In this document: piece by piece, positions 59,490 through 64,000 of the stretch
Layout of the letters: every line of letters starts with the position of its first letter
How positions within the stretch are numbered: the stretch's first letter is position 1
Assembly (NCBI GenBank): GCA_964389755.1
Contig: CAYMEW010000003.1
Location: forward strand, 62,001-126,000
Length of the DNA: 64,000 nucleotides
Origin: JBBSUQ01 sp964389755
GTDB taxonomy: Bacteria; Bacteroidota; Bacteroidia; Flavobacteriales_D; Crocinitomicaceae
Direction of reading: 5' to 3'
Translations under genes and position numbers: made by a program
Notes under the pieces: generated by a model
What the model was told of the DNA's origin: nothing
Databases searched by the model: none
What the model saw: the letters and a program-made list of their open reading frames with translations, nothing else

Positions 59490-60919
59490 TTTTTCTCGTA
59501 GTTAATGTCCAGGTCGAAGAGCGAATGTTCTTCCAGGTATTTATAACTATTTATCATTTTCCTGTTTTCTTCTGTAAATGTATCGTAATTCCGTTTGCCG
59601 AGATAGTTTATGATATTCGAATCAGCCTTAAAATAATTGTTTTTCAATAGGGACTTTTGTACTTCCGGGTTTAGGATATTGTCTAGATAGAGATTTTGAC
59701 CATTTGAGAACATTGCATCATCAAATGGGTAATAATTGATTTTTGAATAGAGCACGGCATTATTCATAGCTTCTTTATTCTTAAAGTTGCGATAACTGTA
59801 AATTCGTTTGGCCTGAATATTAACTGCTGTAAAGACAATTGCGTAAACAGTCAGAACTCCGGTAATAATTTTATGGTGTTGCTTTGTGCGAAATCCGCTT
59901 AAGGCAAGAAAAAGCATCATGAAAAGCGGAGGAAACAGTAGAATGGAATAATAATAGTGAATCTCATTTTCGGGCATAGATGCAATTTGCGACCTGCCTA
60001 TTGCCATTGATATTGTAGAAATGACCAGGTAAACAATTGAAAAGAAAAACAATTTTCCATGGTTCCTGAAGGCAAAGTAAGCCTGAATAAAAAATAGTAA
60101 AAGAGCCAATGCCAGGAGGTAAGAACCGGCAAAATTCCTGATAAAGAAAAAACGCGTTACTGAGACGTAAATTAACTTAAGAAAACTAATGACAATTGAA
60201 GCCGAATTTTCAAAAACTGATAAAATCCCGATCTCTTCTTGCGAAAAAGACTTTTGGATGACAAGAAAAATAATTTGGATACCGATCAGCACTACCAGGT
60301 GTTTTGAAAGTAACTTACGATCTTCCAGTATTGAATGAAAAATAAAGAGACATGGAAAAAGGACCCCGTTACCAAAGAAATAATTTTGACCGATAAGCAG
60401 TATCAAAAAAAGAAATAACTTCCCCGAAGTTCGCTCCTTAAGGTATATAAAGTAATAAAGTATGGTTAGTATCTGGAATAACAGGTGCAAAATTACTCCC
60501 TGCTGGAAAATCCAGTATAGGATATCGGCAAAATTCGGATGCAGGCAAAAAAGTAATGAAATAAGGAGTGCCAATGCTGATTTGGACGGATTGATTTGTT
60601 GACACAATTTAAAGAAAGCGTAACTTAAGATTCCCCAAAGCAAAACGGATAAAATTTGAAAACATAAGGCATTCTTGCCGAAAACGGAGAGTTCGAGGTA
60701 ATAGATACTCTTGAAGAGAGGTATAACATGTGCACCATGTCCTTCGAATATGTATCCGCCACTTAAATAATCGTTCGAAGCATAACGCATAATGAACGAC
60801 CAGTCGTCGGATTTAAAAAAGGCAAACGGATCAACCCAAACAAGTAAAGCAAGCACGATAAATCCAATGGCAATCGCTTTCGTTTTATTCAAACCTGTTA
60901 AGCCTAAATTGTTGATCAT
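59486..60919 (-). CDS. Multi-spanning GT-C-like membrane protein
   Basis: 477 residues with about ten to eleven hydrophobic helices. The first periplasmic loop contains KSDDWSFIMRYAS, an acidic motif of the kind used by GT-C glycosyltransferases that take polyprenyl-phosphate sugars. A hydrophilic C-terminal part (about 395-477) follows the last helix. It could transfer sugars or flip/extend a glycan in the periplasm; the exact role is not known. It is clearly more AT-rich than its neighbours, with many Ile, Asn, Lys and Phe codons ending in A or T, suggesting recent transfer or replacement. It overlaps both flanking epimerase genes by 4 nt. Confidence 0.75.
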   Translation of the reverse strand: MINNLGLTGLNKTKAIAIGFIVLALLVWVDPFAFFKSDDWSFIMRYASNDYLSGGYIFEGHGAHVIPLFKSIYYLELSVFGKNALCFQILSVLLWGILSYAFFKLCQQINPSKSALALLISLLFCLHPNFADILYWIFQQGVILHLLFQILTILYYFIYLKERTSGKLFLFLILLIGQNYFFGNGVLFPCLFIFHSILEDRKLLSKHLVVLIGIQIIFLVIQKSFSQEEIGILSVFENSASIVISFLKLIYVSVTRFFFIRNFAGSYLLALALLLFFIQAYFAFRNHGKLFFFSIVYLVISTISMAIGRSQIASMPENEIHYYYSILLFPPLFMMLFLALSGFRTKQHHKIITGVLTVYAIVFTAVNIQAKRIYSYRNFKNKEAMNNAVLYSKINYYPFDDAMFSNGQNLYLDNILNPEVQKSLLKNNYFKADSNIINYLGKRNYDTFTEENRKMINSYKYLEEHSLFDLDINYEKK

Positions 60920-61977
60920 GAAAATAATGGTTTTAGCATTCGTTCATTCTCATGTATCCAGTTAAAGACATCTTCGAACACGTTCTGCGCAGAGCGCTCT
61001 GGCTGCCAGCCGGTATTTTGCGTAATCTGCGTATTATCTGAAATGTATGCTCTCAGATCAGCCGGACGATTTTCGGGTTCGAACGCAATCTGAATTTTAT
61101 TTCCTGTAATTTCTTCACACATGCGGGTCATTTCCATTAAGGACGCACTGGATGCCTGGCCACCTCCCGCATTGAAAACATGTCCTGCAAACGAATCCAT
61201 GTTTTGAATTTGAAGATCAACGAGGTCGACGAGATCGTCCACGTGCAAAATGTCACGTACCTGTTTGCCAGTTCCGCCGTACCCAATATAAGAAAGTTCC
61301 TTTTTCCAGTAATGCCGCGCCATCCAAAGTGTAACCACACCCTGATCTGTTTTACCCCACTGCCCCGGACCTGCGACTACGCCGAACCTGGTAACAGCGG
61401 CATCCAGTCCGTAAAATGCGGCATACTCGCGAATAAATAATTCGGAAGAAAGTTTGGTCGTTCCGTAAAACGAACGAGCACCCGTAAGATCTAACTTTTC
61501 TGAAATGCCTTTCTCAGAGATTCCCGGCTCATTTTGTACGCTGTCAAAATCAAAGCGCGTATCATTTTCTATGAAATTCGCGCCTTCTATTTTGTCAATC
61601 GGGTATACGCGACTCGTCGAAAGAAAAATCAGTTTTGCCTTCTGTTTTAGGCATGCATTAAAGCAATTGATGGATCCGTAAAGGTTGTTATTGATCACAT
61701 ACGTCGGGTCCGTATTGAGCCCGGCCAACACTGAAGGTTCGGCAGAAGCTTCAATGAGCAGGTCGAAAGCACTAGTAGCTTCCAGATCTTCGGAGTTCCG
61801 GATATCTCCATGTATGAAATGTATTCCGTGTTGTCTGAACTTTTCGAGGTTTAATTCGGAACCGCGGCGCTTCAGGTTGTCAAATACAACCAGCTCATAT
61901 TCGGGATAACGAGCGCGCAGTGCGAGAGCAACGGAGGACCCGATGAATCCGGCCCCGCCGGTAATAAGTATTCTCAT
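60916..61977 (-). CDS. CDP-paratose 2-epimerase-like extended SDR (second copy)
   Basis: 353 residues. NAD motif ILITGGAGFIGSSVALAL, DNLKRRGSELNLEKFR, LLIEASAEPSVLAGLNTDP, FLSTSRVYPIDKIEG (Ser-Thr-Ser before Tyr), catalytic FYGTTKLSSELFI and FGVVAGPGQWGKTDQGVVTLW, as in CDP-paratose 2-epimerases (RfbE/TyvE type). It leads the minus-strand glycan operon from a TAACTTTG promoter and overlaps the membrane protein gene by 4 nt. CDP-sugar dehydratases (RfbF/G/H) are not seen, so the true substrate may differ. Confidence 0.9.
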   Translation of the reverse strand: MRILITGGAGFIGSSVALALRARYPEYELVVFDNLKRRGSELNLEKFRQHGIHFIHGDIRNSEDLEATSAFDLLIEASAEPSVLAGLNTDPTYVINNNLYGSINCFNACLKQKAKLIFLSTSRVYPIDKIEGANFIENDTRFDFDSVQNEPGISEKGISEKLDLTGARSFYGTTKLSSELFIREYAAFYGLDAAVTRFGVVAGPGQWGKTDQGVVTLWMARHYWKKELSYIGYGGTGKQVRDILHVDDLVDLVDLQIQNMDSFAGHVFNAGGGQASSASLMEMTRMCEEITGNKIQIAFEPENRPADLRAYISDNTQITQNTGWQPERSAQNVFEDVFNWIHENERMLKPLFS

Positions 61978-62020
61978 AGATGATTGACTAACGTAGTTCG
62001 GGATGATACCCTGTTTGAAG

Positions 62021-62028
62021 CAAAGTTA
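62021..62028 (-). promoter_or_regulatory. -7 promoter element of the glycan operon
   Basis: TAACTTTG on the minus strand matches TAnnTTTG, about 43 nt before the first gene of the nine-gene minus-strand run. It is identical to the -7 element of the mini-lipoprotein array. Confidence 0.5.
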
Positions 62029-62085
62029 ACGATTCCTGATAAACGCTTGTTAGCATCCGGTTAAATCGTATGTATCCGGATTTTG

Positions 62086-62093
62086 TATTTTTG
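62086..62093 (+). promoter_or_regulatory. Candidate -7 promoter element of the zinc-ribbon methyltransferase
   Basis: TATTTTTG matches TAnnTTTG. It lies after the ATG at 62070 but before the TTG at 62127, which supports the later start for the methyltransferase. The -33 region is not consensus. Confidence 0.4.
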
Positions 62094-62126
62094 AGGCTAC
62101 ATCGAAACAGATTTAAAACAACGCTA

Positions 62127-63011
62127 TTGGAACTACATACAACATGTCCGCTCTGTACTTCGGAAAAGCTTATCAAACTCCGTGCTTATCATGAGAAAAA
62201 AGGCCTCGTCCGCTGTGGAAATTGCGGCTTCGTGTTTATGGAGCGCATCCCGACCGCTGCCGAACTGAATGATCATTACAGCGTTTATGCATACGAGCAT
62301 GCTGCAGAAATTTCGCCGGTAACGGTTAAAAGTTACCAGCGCCTCCTGGATGAATTCGAAAAATTCAGATCCACCAATCGCATACTCGATGCTGGCTGCG
62401 GACAGGGATTTTTCCTGAACGAAGCCAGAAAGCGCGGCTGGGAAGTCTACGGAACCGAATATTCCGAAAGAGCGGTGGAAATTTGTCGCGAAAAAGGCAT
62501 TGAGATGCGTACGGGTGCTCTATCAGAGAACCTGTTCGACCCGGAATTTTTTGATGTGATCACTTCCTTTGAAGTAATCGAACATATCAATAATCCATTG
62601 GAAGAGATCAAACTTATAAAACGTTTTTTAAGACCGGGCGGACTTTTTTACTGTACCACGCCGAACTTTAATTCCGTAATGCGCTATTACCTGAAGGAAA
62701 ATTACAACGTGATCGAATACCCGGAGCACCTTTCCTATTATACCAAACGCACCTTAAGTAAACTCTTACGGGGAAATGGTTTTAAACGCATTCGTTTTTT
62801 GACTACAGGGCTGAGTATTAGTCGTATTCAGGATTCGGGCAAAACTGATAAGGTCCAAAAAGCAAGTGCCTCTGAAGTTTCGAAGGATGAAATGCTACGC
62901 CTGCAAATTGAACGAAAATGGTGGCTGAAGCTCGCGAAAAGTCTTGTTAACCGGGTGCTAACCATGACCGGGACCGGCCTTACCCTGAAGGGATATTTCG
63001 TAAAGAAGTGA
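62127..63011 (+). CDS. SAM-dependent methyltransferase with N-terminal zinc ribbon
   Basis: About 294 residues from the TTG at 62127, or 313 from an ATG at 62070. The later start gives the usual family N-terminus MELHTTCPLC and lies after a TATTTTTG promoter element, so it is preferred. A four-Cys zinc ribbon (CPLC and CGNC) is followed by the class I methyltransferase domain: ILDAGCGQGFFLNEARKRGW, YGTEYSERAVEIC, FDVITSFEVIEHINNP and FLRPGGLFYCTTPN. Such proteins methylate sugars in polysaccharide clusters. It is read opposite to its neighbours; its stop abuts the stop of the convergent GT2 gene. Confidence 0.88.
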   Translation: MELHTTCPLCTSEKLIKLRAYHEKKGLVRCGNCGFVFMERIPTAAELNDHYSVYAYEHAAEISPVTVKSYQRLLDEFEKFRSTNRILDAGCGQGFFLNEARKRGWEVYGTEYSERAVEICREKGIEMRTGALSENLFDPEFFDVITSFEVIEHINNPLEEIKLIKRFLRPGGLFYCTTPNFNSVMRYYLKENYNVIEYPEHLSYYTKRTLSKLLRGNGFKRIRFLTTGLSISRIQDSGKTDKVQKASASEVSKDEMLRLQIERKWWLKLAKSLVNRVLTMTGTGLTLKGYFVKK

Positions 63012-63917
63012 TCACCACCTGAGAACAAGGTGTTTGAGAATGGCCATAAAGCGACGTTTAAAGAGTTCTGCCGGACTGTTCAATATGCCACGTATCAAAT
63101 ACAGCAGTGCCGTTCCTTTATGTTTCCCGGTCAAAGCCAAATGAAGTGCAATATACGTGTAACAACTGCCTTTGAGCAGGTGAAAGCATTTTCCGTAATA
63201 GTGCATGGTAGTCGAATTCTGGCGGACCTGTTTCAAAAAAAGCTCAAAACGACGGACCAGTTTTTTCTTATCGGTTTGAATAACGCTGCGTGCTTCATGA
63301 TTTAGAATTGCTGAAGTTACTACCGGATGGAAATGCAACTCAATCTGCGAAGCGATTCGGAGCCACAGTTCCCAGTCTTCCAGGGCAGCCATTTCACGAT
63401 TTTCCCAAAAAGGGTTGTTCCGGGCGATATCAGAACGAAGGAATACAGCATTTAGACTCAGGAAATTTCCTTTTATGAGCTGTTTATTGAGGTTTCCTCC
63501 AAAGGAGTTATAAACCTTTTTTCTGCCGGTTGAATCTATAATTTCGTAACCGGTAGCAAAAAATACAGAATCCGGGTGGTTGCGGATGTAATTTGCGGCC
63601 TCCCGGAAGTAATTGGGGTAGGCAAGGTCGTCCGAGTCAAAAAAGGAAATGTACTGTCCTTTTGACATGCGTGCACCGTAGTTACGTGCGGCACCGCGTT
63701 CCGAATTTTCGATTTTGAAATAACGCAGACGATCCTTGAAATTTTCGCGAATCAACGCCTCGGTATGGTCCGTGCTCCCGTCATCCACCACAATGATTTC
63801 GTAGTCATCGAATTGCTGCTCCAATAGAGAATTGAGTGTTTTGGGCAGGTGTTCCGCGCGGTTATAAGTCGGTACGATGACAGAAAAAAGAGGACTCTCA
63901 TTCATTCGGTAATTCAT
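63012..63917 (-). CDS. Glycosyltransferase family 2
   Basis: 301 residues with the GT-A pattern: FSVIVPTYNRAEHLPKTLNSLLEQ, EIIVVDDGSTDHTE, ERGAARNYGARMSKGQYISFFDSDD (DxD-type metal motif), then an acceptor region with ALEDWELWLRIASQ and a basic C-terminus. It transfers one sugar in surface-glycan assembly. The ATG at 63917 or, 12 nt further in, the ATG at 63905 may be used; both overlap the end of the upstream partial gene (20 or 8 nt), so the two genes are coupled. Confidence 0.9.
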   Translation of the reverse strand: MNYRMNESPLFSVIVPTYNRAEHLPKTLNSLLEQQFDDYEIIVVDDGSTDHTEALIRENFKDRLRYFKIENSERGAARNYGARMSKGQYISFFDSDDLAYPNYFREAANYIRNHPDSVFFATGYEIIDSTGRKKVYNSFGGNLNKQLIKGNFLSLNAVFLRSDIARNNPFWENREMAALEDWELWLRIASQIELHFHPVVTSAILNHEARSVIQTDKKKLVRRFELFLKQVRQNSTTMHYYGKCFHLLKGSCYTYIALHLALTGKHKGTALLYLIRGILNSPAELFKRRFMAILKHLVLRW

Positions 63918-63999
63918 TTAATTGCTTTAAACGGTCACAAAATTTTCTCGTAAAAAGATCTGCACCGCGGGCGTTGAGATGTGTAGCGTTGTAAAAATA
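63898..63999 (-). CDS. Partial gene at window edge, C-terminus of an SGNH-like protein
   Basis: The minus-strand frame is open from the window edge to a TGA at 63900-63898 and encodes 33 residues ending in LKQLNELPNE. The stretch YNATHLNARGADLFTRKF resembles the C-terminal block of SGNH-type proteins, where the His of x-x-HLN completes the catalytic site. The rest lies outside the window. Its stop overlaps the start of the GT2 gene, so it belongs to the same operon. Confidence 0.6.
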   Translation of the reverse strand, partial: YFYNATHLNARGADLFTRKFCDRLKQLNELPNE

Positions 64000-64000
64000 C

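Overview
The window is bacterial chromosome from a member of the Bacteroidota, most likely a Flavobacteriales-type organism. The evidence is consistent: type IX secretion (T9SS) parts and cargo (a CHU_C/type B sorting domain, PorP/SprF, PorV-like and OmpA-fusion proteins), a Bacteroidota-type geranylgeranylglyceryl-phosphate synthase homologue, OmpA proteins with thrombospondin type 3 repeats, and promoters of the Bacteroidota form TTG-N19/20-TAnnTTTG ahead of A-rich leaders with no clear Shine-Dalgarno site. Base composition is moderate by eye. No rRNA, tRNA, CRISPR array or transposase gene was recognised.

Region 1 (1-7041): a large T9SS type B cargo protein, then a thiamine operon (thiE-thiG-thiH) led by a TPP riboswitch. 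Facing it is a two-gene unit with a phosphopantetheinyl transferase and the prenylglyceryl-phosphate synthase. Region 2 (7132-16419): a strongly expressed-looking three-gene operon with a TonB-dependent receptor, a 1400-residue secreted protein with a T9SS-type C-terminus, and a PorV-family barrel. Region 3 (16438-19676): greA, a HIT hydrolase, an SGNH hydrolase with a PKD domain, and a membrane acyltransferase-like protein.

Region 4 (19734-23802, minus): an operon encoding an ECF sigma factor, a 69-residue tail-anchored protein, a PorP/SprF protein that lacks a normal start codon, and a TPR/beta-propeller/OmpA/DUF1573 fusion. It looks like a sigma-linked T9SS or envelope module. Region 5 (23916-28366): isocitrate dehydrogenase, a membrane-anchored thioredoxin-fold protein beside four tandem Cys-rich mini-lipoproteins, and an OmpA protein. 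Region 6 (28353-36979): lnt, an intergenic array of seven 11-bp repeats, an eight-repeat TSP3/OmpA protein with a large unrecognised partner, rnhB, and two small exported proteins.

Region 7 (37000-47430): fatty-acid beta-oxidation genes (acyl-CoA dehydrogenase; MarR regulator, FadN-type bifunctional enzyme and thiolase in one operon) around a histidine kinase and a DEAD-box helicase, followed by menC. Similar TATGCAT palindromes lie near the dehydrogenase promoter and upstream of the MarR operon. Region 8 (47506-52394): tex, an RlpA-like protein, a membrane protein, a CoA-transferase and a GNAT acetyltransferase. Region 9 (52497-64000): a surface-glycan cluster with four extended-SDR sugar epimerases, four glycosyltransferases, an FkbM methyltransferase, a zinc-ribbon methyltransferase, an AT-rich multi-spanning membrane protein and a partial SGNH-like gene at the edge. 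A 104-bp element bounded by 20-bp inverted repeats fills the gap before this cluster.
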